Shown: positions 1 to 9,320 of the stretch, one piece after another
How positions within the stretch are numbered: position 1 is the stretch's first letter
Layout of the letters: the number at the start of each line of letters is the position of its first letter
NCBI GenBank assembly: GCA_003315655.1
Contig: NIZT01000020.1
Span: 30,798 to 94,797 of the forward strand
DNA length: 64,000 bases
From: Candidatus Methanobinarius endosymbioticus
Lineage (GTDB): Archaea; Methanobacteriota; Methanobacteria; Methanobacteriales; Methanobacteriaceae
Direction: 5' to 3'
The notes under the pieces: model-generated
What the model was told of the DNA's origin: nothing
The model's database searches: none
The model's input: the letters and a program-made list of their open reading frames with translations, nothing else
Position numbers and translations under genes: made by a program

Positions 1-25
1 CTAGTCTTTTAGCTGGCTCAACCAT
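1..25 (-). CDS. Start of a minus-strand gene running off the left edge
   Basis: On the minus strand an AAGGATGA-like ribosome-binding site is followed after a few bases by an ATG at position 25, then codons for M-V-E-P-A-K-R-L before the edge. A good binding site plus an open frame supports a true start. Eight residues are too few to name the product. Similar openings occur in pyridoxal-phosphate aminotransferases, but that is only a guess. Confidence 0.4.
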
Positions 26-383
26 ATTTTCATCCTTATTTTAATATTTATGTTTATGAGTTTATTTGATCAGTTAGATATATTTTAATATAAATTTTCA
101 GTTATATTTTAAATATAATTTAATATAATTTAATATAATTTAGTATAATCTTAGTATATATTTTATTAAAATTTAACAAATTCAATTATATTTTTATATA
201 ATTTTATAGAAATAAGAAATAATATATTTTATTAATATTTTGAATATAATAAATTTATGAATATTGAAAATAATATTATAATTATAATTTTATAAAATAA
301 TTTTTATAATAATGTTATATTAATAATATAATTAATAATATAAAATGAATTAAAATTCTTTGGTCATTATTTTATATAAATAA
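26..383. other. AT-rich intergenic region, nothing recognised
   Basis: Almost pure A+T between two minus-strand genes. It should hold the terminator of the radical SAM gene and the promoter of the gene at the left edge. I see no open frame or hairpin that stands out. Confidence 0.5.
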
Positions 384-1988
384 TTAGTTCTTTTCATTAC
401 ATGGACCACAGTTATAACAAGGTTCAACTTGACACCATGGAGTAGATTTTTGATTATATAGTTTTTTTCTTTCTTTTAATAAGAAACTATCTCTTAAACC
501 AACATTGATTTTGTTCCAAGGTAATGGGTCATTAAATTCATATCCTTTACTGTATTTTTTCCATTCTTTCATTTGAATGTCTTGGGTTAATGATGTTTCT
601 AATATATTTCCTATTTCTTTACCTTTACATGATAAAACATATTGTATAAATCCCATCTTTGCACTGTCAAATTTAATATCGATTCCTTTTAGTTCTTTTT
701 TTAGATATTTTATTTTTGATTTAAAATCTTTTAAATCATAGCTTTCCCATTGAAATGGTGTATGTGACTTTGGAATTAGAGGATTAACACTAAATTTTAT
801 TGAATTTTTCTTTTTCTTTGAATCTATTTCTTTTATGTAATTAGCTAAAACTTTTATATCCTCAATTGTTTCATTAGGAAGTCCTATTAAAAAATATAAT
901 TTTAGATTAAGCTCTAGTTCTGTGATATTTTTAACAATATCAAATATTTTATTATCATCAATATCTTTGTTAATAGCTTTTCTAAAAGAACTTATAGATT
1001 CTGGAGCTATAGTTATGGTTTTAGCTCCACTTTCTTTTAAAGATTCTAATGTTTCTTTTGTAATAGATTCAATTCTCATAGAAGGGGCTGATACTTTAAA
1101 ATTTCTATCTTTTAAACCTTTTATTAGCTCATTTATTTGTGAATAGTCTGAAACAGCTGCTCCAATTAATGTAATTTTGTTTAATCCACTATTGGTTCTA
1201 GTTTCTTCTGCAACATTGAATAATGTTTGGAGAGAGGTTTCTCTTGTTGGTCTATATAAATATCCAGACATACAAAATCTGCATCCTCTTGAACAACCTC
1301 TTGAAACATTAAGAAGTATTGAATTACCAAATACTGGCAAATATTTTTTATCTTCTTCTGTTTCGGTTTTTACAACTATTGGGTGAGTAATATGGTAGGC
1401 ATCAACCATATTTTTAACAATAACTTTATCTACATTGTTATTGAGGGCGGGGATATAGATTCCTTTTATGCTTAAAAATGATTTTAATTGTTGAGTAGGG
1501 TTTTCAAGTGTTTTGTATTGGTCTAAAAATTTATTTAAAATAGGTTCAGCTTCTCCAACAACGAAAATATCTATGAAATCATTTATTGGAAATGGATTTG
1601 CAGTGGCACATGGGCCTCCTGCCATTATTAATGGAAATGCGGGTTTGTTTTTTTCTTGTTTTTGTTTATTTAACTCTTTTCTTTCTTTTCTATTTATTGG
1701 AATATTAGCTTGTTTAAGCATTTCTAAAATATTAAAATAATCTTGTTCATATTGAAGTGAAAAACTTATGATATCAAAATCTTTAAGTGGACTGTTAGAT
1801 TCAATACTTCTAGTATTTGGATAAACTATTCTTTCACACCAGCTATCTTCTCTATCATTTACCATATGATAAATTATTTGATAACCTAAAGAAGACATAG
1901 CTGTCTTATATGCATTAGGATAAGCAGATCCAAACCTAATATCTACCTTCATAGGCTTCTTTATGATAATATTCTCTTCATAAATCAT
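384..1988 (-). CDS. B12-binding-like radical SAM protein
   Basis: A 534-residue protein. The radical SAM cluster motif CSRGCRFC lies at residues 232-239 (Cys232, Cys236, Cys239) and would bind the SAM-cleaving 4Fe-4S cluster. The first 200 residues resemble a cobalamin-binding-type Rossmann region, with MAGGPCATANP near residue 122 and VVGEAEP near 143, as in MiaB/BchE-like methylthiotransferase relatives. The C-terminus is cysteine rich (WCQVEPCYNCGPC) and could hold another cluster. The start is the ATG at 1988, directly before the conserved-looking opening. The gene stands alone. The family is common in methanogens, but I do not know its substrate. It is not the MCR arginine methyltransferase Mmp10, which is shorter and has a different layout. 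Confidence 0.85.
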   Translation of the reverse strand: MIYEENIIIKKPMKVDIRFGSAYPNAYKTAMSSLGYQIIYHMVNDREDSWCERIVYPNTRSIESNSPLKDFDIISFSLQYEQDYFNILEMLKQANIPINRKERKELNKQKQEKNKPAFPLIMAGGPCATANPFPINDFIDIFVVGEAEPILNKFLDQYKTLENPTQQLKSFLSIKGIYIPALNNNVDKVIVKNMVDAYHITHPIVVKTETEEDKKYLPVFGNSILLNVSRGCSRGCRFCMSGYLYRPTRETSLQTLFNVAEETRTNSGLNKITLIGAAVSDYSQINELIKGLKDRNFKVSAPSMRIESITKETLESLKESGAKTITIAPESISSFRKAINKDIDDNKIFDIVKNITELELNLKLYFLIGLPNETIEDIKVLANYIKEIDSKKKKNSIKFSVNPLIPKSHTPFQWESYDLKDFKSKIKYLKKELKGIDIKFDSAKMGFIQYVLSCKGKEIGNILETSLTQDIQMKEWKKYSKGYEFNDPLPWNKINVGLRDSFLLKERKKLYNQKSTPWCQVEPCYNCGPCNEKN

Positions 1989-2990
1989 TTTTTAAATACT
2001 TTCAAATACTTTTAATTACTTTTAAATATTTTTAAATTATTTATCCAGTTTTTAGAAAATAAAATTATTCAATTAAAAATTATTAATTATATTATAATAT
2101 ATAATTTGATTATGAATAGATCATAATTAGATTAAAAATAAATTACAATTACCGTATAATTAGATTATTAATAATATTATTAAATATATCTGTTAATCAT
2201 TTTATTAATGTATTTTTAATAATGTGTTTAGCTTTTCATTCTCTTTATTTTATTTAATTTTATTCTATTTATTCTATTTATTTTAGTTTAGTTCATTTAA
2301 ATTATTTAATTTTATTCTATTTATTCAATTTATTTTAATTAAATCATGTAATATATTCATCAATCATTCATTAATTTTATAAAAATTTAAAAATAAGATA
2401 AAATATTGTTAATTATTATCATCGTTTAATAAAAATTATTACATTATTTATATGATATAAAATTGTTTAATTAGATATTATATATCTATTCATTATAAAT
2501 GATAATACTTTTTCTCTAATTAAATATTAAAAAGAATTGATTAATTTGTTTGAAAATAGGGGGTCTATATGGCTTAATTTTTCTTTTCTTAGAATCTTTC
2601 GATTTTCGATTAATAGATTCTATATCTATTAAATTACCTATCAAAATTAGACAATTCTTTATTTTTACTTAAAATAGGTTATAAATTTTGCCTAAATTCA
2701 AATTAGGGGTAGATTTTCTCATATTTCCTATGATTGTCGGATTTTTTATCTAATAGCTCATGATGACTCATCATTATATTTTTTGTATTTCTAAATATTC
2801 TCAATAATTTATAGCTATTTTCATTAGATCCTCTTTTTTATAGTAATCATGATGAAAATAGCTCTCTTCAATCCCTATTTTTATTTGAGAAACCTTGATA
2901 AGGGATTGCACTAATATTATATGTATCCATCATACAGATGTGTTTACTTAAGAGTGAGGATAAGGCGGGCATAGTGTATGGTGAGATAAT
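1989..2990. other. 1-kb intergenic region with several hairpins
   Basis: No credible open frame. The first 500 bases are plain AT-rich DNA. From about 2540 the composition becomes richer in G and C, and the region carries paired elements: 2590-2597 with 2615-2622, the odd palindrome 2760-2774, 2813-2824 with 2852-2863, and 2869-2876 with 2901-2908. It probably contains the promoter of the pseudomurein-binding gene that follows and may encode a structured RNA. Confidence 0.5.
2590..2908. ncRNA. Candidate structured RNA or structured leader
   Basis: Four separate inverted pairs lie in 320 bases: TAGAATCT with AGATTCTA (8 bp), ATGATGACTCATCAT (7+1+7), AGCTATTTTCAT with its exact complement 27 bases later (12 bp), and CAATCCCT with AGGGATTG (8 bp, 24-base loop). 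GC is visibly higher than in the neighbouring spacers, as expected for functional RNA in an AT-rich archaeon. No known RNA family is recognised. The strand is not determined. Confidence 0.25.
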
Positions 2991-3910
2991 TTGAGGTGGA
3001 AAAATTTCGATAAAAAAGAATACATTAATTTTTGTAATGTTATCTCTATTTTTTATTTCAATATGATGGTATCTGCAAGTGATGTGAGTGATAATAAAAA
3101 TATTAATTCTGAAGATATAAATAATTTAAAACTTTCAAATACTGTATTATATGATGATTCAGACTCTTTTAACGAAAATACAGATTCAAGTAATCAAGTA
3201 ATTTTTATTAATTCAGTGAATTCTAGTTCAGCTAATTTAGATTCGGCTGTGTCTAATTCAAGTAACTTTGATTTAGCTAACTCAAACTTAACTAATTCTA
3301 ATTCAAACAGTTGCAATATGGATAGTGCTAATCCAACTAATTCTAACTTACCTAATTCAAGCTCAGTAAATCCAAGTTCTACTAATAACACAAATAACAA
3401 TAATTTAAACAATACTACAATTAATAATACTAAAGTTAACGATTCTACAAAAAATAGTAACTCTGACACTAAAAATTTTGCTGGTGGAGAAACTAAACCA
3501 AAAAAAGTATCTCAAAATCAAATATTAGCAGGGCTAAATCAATATATAATTATATTAGGGCAAATAATAAACTACCAAATTATGTAACTGTTGTAGGTTA
3601 CAAATTTTCAATGCCAGAATTTATGTATTTGATGAGTAAAGCAGTAGTTTGTAAGTATAGAGGTATTGATACAGACATGATTGTGAGATATGGTATCAAA
3701 GATCCTAAAAAACCATCTGGATCAACAATTAAAGCTAGGATTAATTCAAAATATTATTACAAATGTGCTAAAATTTTAAACATGATATCTATATGGTTGG
3801 GGCTAATATTTTTAATATATTCATTATATGATGCTTACAATAATGTTAAATATATAAATGATAATAATGAAAATTATTTTTACACAATAAACAATAAAAA
3901 GGCCGTATGA
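2991..3910 (+). pseudogene. Pseudomurein-binding-repeat surface protein, frameshifted
   Basis: The first frame (2991-3587) gives a hydrophobic stretch near residues 10-28 (possible signal peptide), then a long Asn/Ser-rich linker. Near 3550 the reading switches frame and continues with ANNKLPNYVTVVGYKFSMPEF followed by LMSKAV, the hallmark of a pseudomurein-binding repeat. After a shortened repeat end, VKYINDNN starts a second repeat that stops at 3910. Such repeats anchor proteins to the pseudomurein wall of Methanobacteriales. The lesions are a frameshift near 3550, a shortened repeat and early termination. The start is unclear: a GAGGTGG-like site at 2993-2999 has no ATG after it, so the start codon may also be lost. 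Confidence 0.75.
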
Positions 3911-4476
3911 TGGGAATCAAAGAATTAAAAGATAAATTTCATAAAAGTGATGCTAAAGTTAGTTCACATTTTCATAAAACTGAAACTAATAGACTCAAAA
4001 AACCTTATTGAGGTAAACTTGTTATCACTTGGTTATTAACAGTTATTATACTTTCGTTAGCTATAAGTGCAATTACAGGAACATCCAATACAAATGATAC
4101 TTGTTTTAGCTATTATCCAGAACCAAGTACTCCTGTAGAACCACAAAAGTCTGAAGAAGAATTTAAAGCAGGTTGTACATCTATTCCATTTAAACAACTA
4201 AATAAAAATCCTGATGGAAAAGCTGGAGAAAAAGTCAAATATACAGGAACTGTTGTTCAAATTATGGAAAGTGGAGGGGCCACAGATATTAGATTAACTC
4301 TTGATGGTAGCTATGGAGATATTATTTATATCACTTATACTGGAACAACAGAAGCAGTAGAAGGTGATGTAATAACTGTGTATGGAACAGTTTATGGTAC
4401 ATATACTTATACTTCTCAAGTTAATTATCAAATAAGTTTACCTAGGATAGATGGAAAGTGCATAACTCTTGGTTAA
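3907..4476 (+). pseudogene. Membrane-anchored protein of unknown function, nonsense mutation
   Basis: Reading from the ATG at 3907 gives about 34 charged residues, then a TGA at 4009-4011, after which the same frame stays open for 155 codons. It continues with a membrane segment (ITWLLTVIILSLAISAI) and a C-terminal beta-rich domain with VKYTGTVVQIMESGG, VYITYTG-like and VTVYGTVYGTYTY motifs. That domain resembles a widespread OB-like family of unknown function in gut Firmicutes and methanogens. The stop replaces what was probably a Trp or other residue between PY and GKL. It overlaps the end of the preceding pseudogene by four bases. Confidence 0.6.
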
Positions 4477-4745
4477 TTTGTAAAATAAGACATTTATAGT
4501 ATATTCTTCATTTATTTAATTTTTATTTAATAATATTCTTTTTATATAGATTTATTTTATTTTAAATATAATAAAAATAACTAAATAAAATTTAATTTAA
4601 TGATTTAATATGATTAATTATCTAAATATTTAGATATTTTACATATTAATTTTAAAAAAAGAAATCTGAAAATCTTTTCTTGAATAAAATTATTCAATAT
4701 TTCTATTAATATAAGATATAAATTCATCTATAAAATAAAATTTAA

Positions 4746-5084
4746 TCATGAACTTTTTAATAAAGGGGGAGGAGTAATAGTTATTTCTTTTTGACCATCA
4801 GTAGGATGATAAAATTCTTTTGGAACTTTTAAAATATCTTTCCAAAGTAATTTTATTATATCATTATTATAAATAATTTTAATAATTATTCCATTATCAT
4901 TTATTTTGAATTCACTAGCTATTTTGTTAGCCTCATTTTCTTTTACTAAAAATCTTTGAGGACTATGTTCTAAAAATACCCACATTAATGATTTAGGAGG
5001 ATTATTATTTTTAATATCCGGAGACCTTATATTTCATTCCCATCCTTTTGTTATTATTTCTAAAAATCTTTCTTTAGAATTCAT
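4746..5084 (-). pseudogene. Hypothetical protein interrupted by TGA
   Basis: From the ATG at 5084 the frame reads about 16 codons, meets TGA at 5034-5036, then stays open in the same frame to 4746 (112 codons in all). The later part includes FLEHSPQRFLVKENEANKIA and ends in a proline-rich ITPPPLLKSS. I do not recognise the family. An intact-looking remainder with one stop suggests recent inactivation or a sequence error. A shorter start at 4985 is possible but has no visible ribosome-binding site. Confidence 0.45.
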
Positions 5085-5245
5085 TCTATCAATTACTCCT
5101 AAATTAAAAATTTTTCTTTATAAATTTAGTAAAAATACTAGTAAAAATAAGAAATCAATAAATCTAGTAAAATAATAATTCGATCTAAAAATTTTAAGAT
5201 GAAATATCAACTCAATAAACCTTGTACACCTTGGAGAGTGAATTA

Positions 5246-5758
5246 ATGAGTAAAATCGTTACAATATTATGGGATATGTTTGAAGATGTTGAATATACAG
5301 AACCTGTAAAAGCTTTTAAAGATGCAGGGTAAGATCTAACTGTAGTTGGCCTTGAAAAAGGAGAAACATTTAATGGAAAACAAGGAAATGCATCAGAAAC
5401 AATAGACAAGTCATTCGATGAAGTATCAATAGATGACTTTGATGCTCTTTTTATACCAGGAGGTTATTCTCCAGATGAATTAAGAATAGATGACAGAGTT
5501 GTAAAATTTGTTAAAGATTTTGTTGAAAGTGGTAAAACTGTTCTTACAATCTGCCATGCCCCACAGATTTTAATCACAGCTCAACTTCTAGAAGGTCGTG
5601 AGATCACAGGTTGGAAGCCTATTATTCAAGATATTAAAAATACAGGAATTACCTACATTGACGAAGAAATCGTTGAAGATGGTAACATACTTTCAAGTCG
5701 TGAACCAGATGATATTCCTGCATTTATAAAAGCATCTCTTAAAAAGCTAGAAAAATAA
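5246..5758 (+). pseudogene. DJ-1/PfpI family protein with an internal stop
   Basis: From ATG 5246, preceded by TTGGAGAGTG, the frame reads MSKIVTILWDMFEDVEYTEP and then meets TAA at 5330-5332. It stays open for 142 further codons to the stop at 5756-5758. The remainder is clearly DJ-1/PfpI (YhbO-type glyoxalase/chaperone-like): DALFIPGGYSPDELR, the nucleophile-elbow cysteine in TICHAPQIL, and GREITGWK. Length of 170 codons is normal for the family. The stop sits in DAG-x-DLTVVG, where a Tyr or similar is expected. Only one lesion is visible. Confidence 0.8.
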
Positions 5759-6028
5759 TAGCTATCAAAAAATAAAATAATACATTATATTAAAAGTTAC
5801 ATATAACTAATTATTTTTTTATTTTTAATATTATTTTATATATAAATTAATTTTATTAATTTAATTATACTAATTTTATTGAAATTTATTGAAATTTATT
5901 TCTTTAATCGTTTTTATATATTAATTTATTAATTAAAAAAGAATTATTAAATTAAATAAGAAATATTATTTTTAAATATTATATAAAAATATGGTATACT
6001 AACCCTCTAAAACACTCCTATTTATAAA

Positions 6029-6109
6029 TCATAGTAAAGGGAGTTTTGTAATACTAATTAAGACAACTGACATCGTTTTTAAAAACAATATTTTTAAATT
6101 ATCAGACAT
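6029..6109 (-). CDS. Small hydrophobic ORF, 26 residues
   Basis: On the minus strand GGAGGAGGTGAT, the strongest ribosome-binding site in this neighbourhood, is followed five bases later by ATG at 6109 and 26 codons (MSDNLKILFLKTMSVVLISI, then TKLPLL) before TGA. The middle is hydrophobic enough for a single short membrane helix. The leader contains the hairpin at 6139-6172. It could be a genuine small membrane protein, a leader peptide, or the truncated start of a lost gene. No family is recognised. Confidence 0.4.
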   Translation of the reverse strand: MSDNLKILFLKTMSVVLISITKLPLL

Positions 6110-6138
6110 AGTATCACCTCCTCCATAATTTTATATAG

Positions 6139-6172
6139 GGAAGAAGTTGAACATTGCGTAAGAACTTCTTCC
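6139..6172 (-). promoter_or_regulatory. Hairpin in the leader of the 26-residue ORF
   Basis: GGAAGAAGTT at 6139-6148 pairs perfectly with AACTTCTTCC at 6163-6172 around a 14-base loop containing TGCGTAAG. The loop motif recurs at 6313-6323. It lies upstream of the strong ribosome-binding site on the minus strand, so it could be a regulatory leader structure. Function is inferred only. Confidence 0.3.
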
Positions 6173-6446
6173 AAAAGTAAATCATTCAACAGTATAAAGA
6201 GTTAATAATATCAGTATAATAATTAGTAATAATAAATATTTAAATATTACTATTTTTCTAATTAATATTAAAAATAGAAAAATTTATATGTGTAAAATAA
6301 TATATATAATTGTGCGTAAGAACAAGAACTTCGATTAAAACTATTATATAAAAATCGAATCTTTCTTCCAATATAATATTAAATAAAATCTAATTTTATA
6401 TAAATTATAACTTTTTTTAAATAAATAATAAAAATATAATAAATTA

Positions 6447-7256
6447 TTAAATACCATCCAATATTTCTTTAGGAGCTCCACAAACTTCAACCAAATATTC
6501 TGCTTCAACAATGTGCAACTTAGATGGGATAGCTATACAATGTAGTGGTCCTTCAAAATCAAAAGCAATTAATTTTTCTATTGTATCAGCTTTTATAAGA
6601 ACGTCTTTTGAGCCAACTCTAGCTATGCCAACAGTTAATGTATCTTCATCAATTACAGCTTCTTCTTTTTTATCTGAAGAAATTAAATCATCTTTAACTT
6701 TCATTAAGTATTCCAAGCCTTGATTTACAGTCATATATCTATCTTTATGTGCTTGAATATCTAATAAAACAAGTGTATGAGAGTCATTAGCTAAGTTATT
6801 AGCTATTACAGTATAAGGAGAATGAGGGAAGAAATTTTCGTCAGGAAATGGAATGGTTGTGACCTTTCCAAATTTATAAGCTTGAAGCCCGGATATTCCC
6901 GGAGCTGAAGAAAGGATGGATGAACCATGGATAACTTCATAATCAATTCCTTTTTTACTAGCTTCTACTAAAAAATCAGTGTGAGTAGTAGCTATAAGTG
7001 GATCTCCACCTGTTATCAAACCTATATCCTTATCTTCAATAGCTTCTTTCATAAAAACATTTTTTTCTTCAACTTCTTGGCGATTTAATACATTTATTTT
7101 TTTCTCAATAATTTCTTCTATAGCTTCAAAGCTAGATCCAAAAAGACGAGAAGTGAAAAATTCTGCATAAACTGTTTCAACTGATTTTAGAACTTCTAAT
7201 CCTTTAAGAGAAATGTCTTTTTCATCAAATAATCCTAATCCTACAAAATATAACAT
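6447..7256 (-). CDS. dphB: Diphthine synthase
   Basis: A 269-residue SAM methyltransferase of the tetrapyrrole-methylase fold that methylates the modified histidine of elongation factor aEF-2 during diphthamide synthesis. Diagnostic stretches are the N-terminal YFVGLGLFDEKDISLKGLE, the SAM-binding GLITGGDPLIATTHTD near residue 80, and VIHGSSILSSAPGISGLQAYKFGK near residues 107-130. Length and order match the archaeal family. It is intact although surrounded by broken genes, as expected for a translation-modification enzyme. It stands alone on the minus strand. Confidence 0.95.
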   Translation of the reverse strand: MLYFVGLGLFDEKDISLKGLEVLKSVETVYAEFFTSRLFGSSFEAIEEIIEKKINVLNRQEVEEKNVFMKEAIEDKDIGLITGGDPLIATTHTDFLVEASKKGIDYEVIHGSSILSSAPGISGLQAYKFGKVTTIPFPDENFFPHSPYTVIANNLANDSHTLVLLDIQAHKDRYMTVNQGLEYLMKVKDDLISSDKKEEAVIDEDTLTVGIARVGSKDVLIKADTIEKLIAFDFEGPLHCIAIPSKLHIVEAEYLVEVCGAPKEILDGI

Positions 7257-7433
7257 ATATATTCAACCTGTATGAAAATTAATTTAATATTAATTTATAT
7301 TAGTTAATAATAGTTTAATATTTATTAATAGTATTATAATAGTAATTTAATTATTGTTTTAATATTATTTAATATAAATTTATAATTATATTTTAATAAT
7401 TATAATTTAATTTATTTAATAAAATATCTAGTT
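7257..7433. other. Short AT-rich spacer
   Basis: Spacer between dphB and the PIN-domain remnant. It presumably holds the dphB promoter. Nothing else seen. Confidence 0.4.
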
Positions 7434-7837
7434 TTATAAAGAAACTGGAATAATACCTTCTTTTCCATCAAAATGGTCATCAAAAGAAGTTATTTGACTT
7501 ATATTTAATTTTTTCATGATTTCAATGATTATACAATCAGCAAAGCCTAATTTTCCATGATATTTTAATTGTGTTTTAAAAGCAAGATCATAAATACCAA
7601 TAGATTCTTCATGTATAGTAAAATTATCTTTTATTGTCATGTAAAATCCTTTATTAAGTTTTCCTTTTTGAAATTTCCTTAATGATTTTAATACTTCAAT
7701 TATAATAACATTAAAAACAACTTTTTCTTCATCCTCAATTTTTTGAGCTAATTTAACCGCTTCTTCATGTCAATATTACTATTATTAATTAATGCAATGA
7801 TAAAAGAAGTATCAAGAAATATCAATATCTTCACCAT
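7434..7837 (-). pseudogene. VapC-like PIN-domain toxin, frameshifted
   Basis: From ATG 7837 the frame reads MVKILIFLDTSFIIALIN, the PIN-domain opening with its first catalytic Asp. It goes out of frame near 7770, where one base appears missing before HEEAVKLAQ, and then runs through FNVIIIEVLKSLRKF to the C-terminal half LGFADCIIIEIMKKLNISQI and TSFDDHF with the later acidic residues. PIN toxins cleave RNA and are neutralised by a partner. The upstream antitoxin overlaps it by 26 bases, the usual VapBC arrangement. Both genes are broken, so the module should be inactive. Confidence 0.7.
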
Positions 7838-8060
7838 TTCTAATTTTTCTTTGTAGTTTTACAGAATCTTTATGTTTTTTAGATGAAACTAATCCATTCA
7901 AATCCATAAAATTAGTTTTTTTTACGAAATTCCACTTTAACTTTTCCTTTTTCAGTTATATCCATTCTAAAACATAGTCCATATCTAAATTAAATTTTTT
8001 CCTAATTTGAGAAGGTACTATAGTTTGATATCCTTTATATAACTTAGTTATTTCTCCCAT
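7812..8060 (-). pseudogene. AbrB-type antitoxin, frameshifted
   Basis: From ATG 8060 the frame reads MGEITKLYKGYQTIVPSQIR and then KKFNLDMDYVLEW, a SpoVT/AbrB swapped-hairpin DNA-binding domain. One missing base then causes a TAA, and an eight-A run (one A too many) shifts the frame again before NFMDLNGLVSSKKHKDS. Joined, the product would be about 83 residues ending at 7812, overlapping the toxin start by 26 bases. Two opposite one-base lesions at or near A-runs indicate decay or sequence error. Confidence 0.6.
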
Positions 8061-8254
8061 ACTATCCCTAATATTATGTTAGTTACTAATGAAATATAAA
8101 TTTTAGGTAAAATAATTTTATCTGATAATTATCATAATACTAATAATTATATTTTAACTTATAAAAATTATTTCATTAGAAAATAGTATTTCATTAGAAT
8201 ATATTTAATACCTAATAAATTTTTTTATTAAAAATAACCTTATACTTATTTAAT

Positions 8255-8529
8255 TTAGAATTCATTAATTTCATCAAGCTTTGTAGAAATTATATTTTTT
8301 ATCTCTATTGATTTTTTAGGATTTAATCTAATATCTATACCATGTCCTGTTTGATAAAGTAAAATTAAATCTTTTTTAATTAGATTTTTTATTTATCTTT
8401 TTAATTCTTTACATGGAATTTCAGTTAATCTATTACATAAATTATCTATGGAGTGTGTCTTTTTCTAATGTGTTTTGTTCTAAAAAGAGAATATATAATT
8501 TAAATCTGAATATTACTATTTTCTTTCAT
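8255..8529 (-). pseudogene. Small winged-helix-like regulator remnant
   Basis: Three minus-strand segments in shifted frames give FKLYILFLEQNTLEKDT, then IDNLCNRLTEIPCKELKR followed by TAA, then NLIKKDLILLYQTGHGIDIR and a tail ending in KLDEINEF. The middle looks like a DNA-binding helix-turn-helix and the rest like a wing, as in small MarR/ArsR-like proteins. At least one frameshift and one stop are present. It is next to another winged-helix gene on the opposite strand. Family assignment is tentative. Confidence 0.4.
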
Positions 8530-8670
8530 AGTAATAAATATAGTATTAAAATATATAAAATTTTTCATACTTATTGTTCAATAATAATAAAAAAATAAAA
8601 AAATTTATATAAAATAATGTCCAAAATAAATACATGAGTTGATTGATATAAAAATAATAATGTGATAAAT

Positions 8671-9159
8671 ATGTTAAATGAAATTTTTGGAAAATCTCCA
8701 CAGATAAAAGTACTAGATTATTTAATCGCCCATCCATTTCATTCTTATACAAAACAACAAATAGCAGTAGGTTCTGGAATATCAAGAACAACATTAGATG
8801 ATTTTATAGATCAATATATTGAAAATGATTTATTAATTTATAATGATAGAAGGTATGAATTAAATAAGAAATCTAAAATAATTAAATTTTTATATCAAAT
8901 ACAACATGAATCAAGTATGAATGAATTAGAAAAACAATCTAAATCTTTTGATGAAAAAACAGATAAAGAAATTGAAAATAGGTTTGAAACTAATGTTTCA
9001 GATGTAAATTTAGATAAATAAGAGCAAAAAATAATAGATAATGAAAAAATACTTGTTAATAAAAAGAAATACGACTTTTTATTAGAAAATTATCTTAATA
9101 ATAAAAAACAAGCAAAAGAAAAAAGAAAATTGGCTAAAAAAACTAAAAATGAAATTTAA
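8671..9159 (+). pseudogene. Winged-helix DNA-binding protein with internal stop
   Basis: ATG 8671 follows a GTGAT site at suitable distance. The first 115 codons carry a winged-helix domain: LDYLIAHPFHSYTKQQIAVG, then SGISRTTLDDFIDQYIENDLL. A TAA at 9019-9021 follows, but the same frame stays open for 46 more codons, giving a lysine-rich coiled-coil-like tail (NEKILVNKKKYDFLLENYLN). The DNA-binding part alone might still be made and work. It could equally be a complete shorter protein followed by chance open frame, although the tail's charge pattern matches the region before the stop. Confidence 0.55.
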
Positions 9160-9320
9160 ATAAAATTTCAGAAAGTTTTGATATTATTGTTGGATATTAA
9201 AAATAAATAGCTAAAAAGAGTTAAAAATAAATTAAAAAGTAAGTTAAAAGAGTAAGTTACAAAAATAATTAAAAATAAAATTAATTAAATAAAAAACTAA
9301 TTAATAATTTAATTAAGCTA

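Larger units (their letters stand above)
5759..6446. other. Intergenic region with a tiny ORF and hairpins
   Basis: The region lies between the DJ-1 remnant and dphB. It holds the small minus-strand ORF at 6029-6109, a 10-bp hairpin (6139-6148 with 6163-6172) and two copies of TGCGTAAGAAC (6155-6165 and 6313-6323), the second followed by a 6-bp TTCGAT/ATCGAA stem. The rest is featureless AT-rich DNA. Confidence 0.5.

Noticed and set aside
3194..3469. Minus-strand Leu/Glu-rich open frame opposite the Asn/Ser linker
   Set aside because: It is a mirror of the low-complexity repeat on the plus strand and shows no start signals.
8413..8794. Short open frames on both strands rich in Phe, Ile and Leu
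   Set aside because: They are composition artefacts lying over a regulator remnant and the start of the winged-helix gene.
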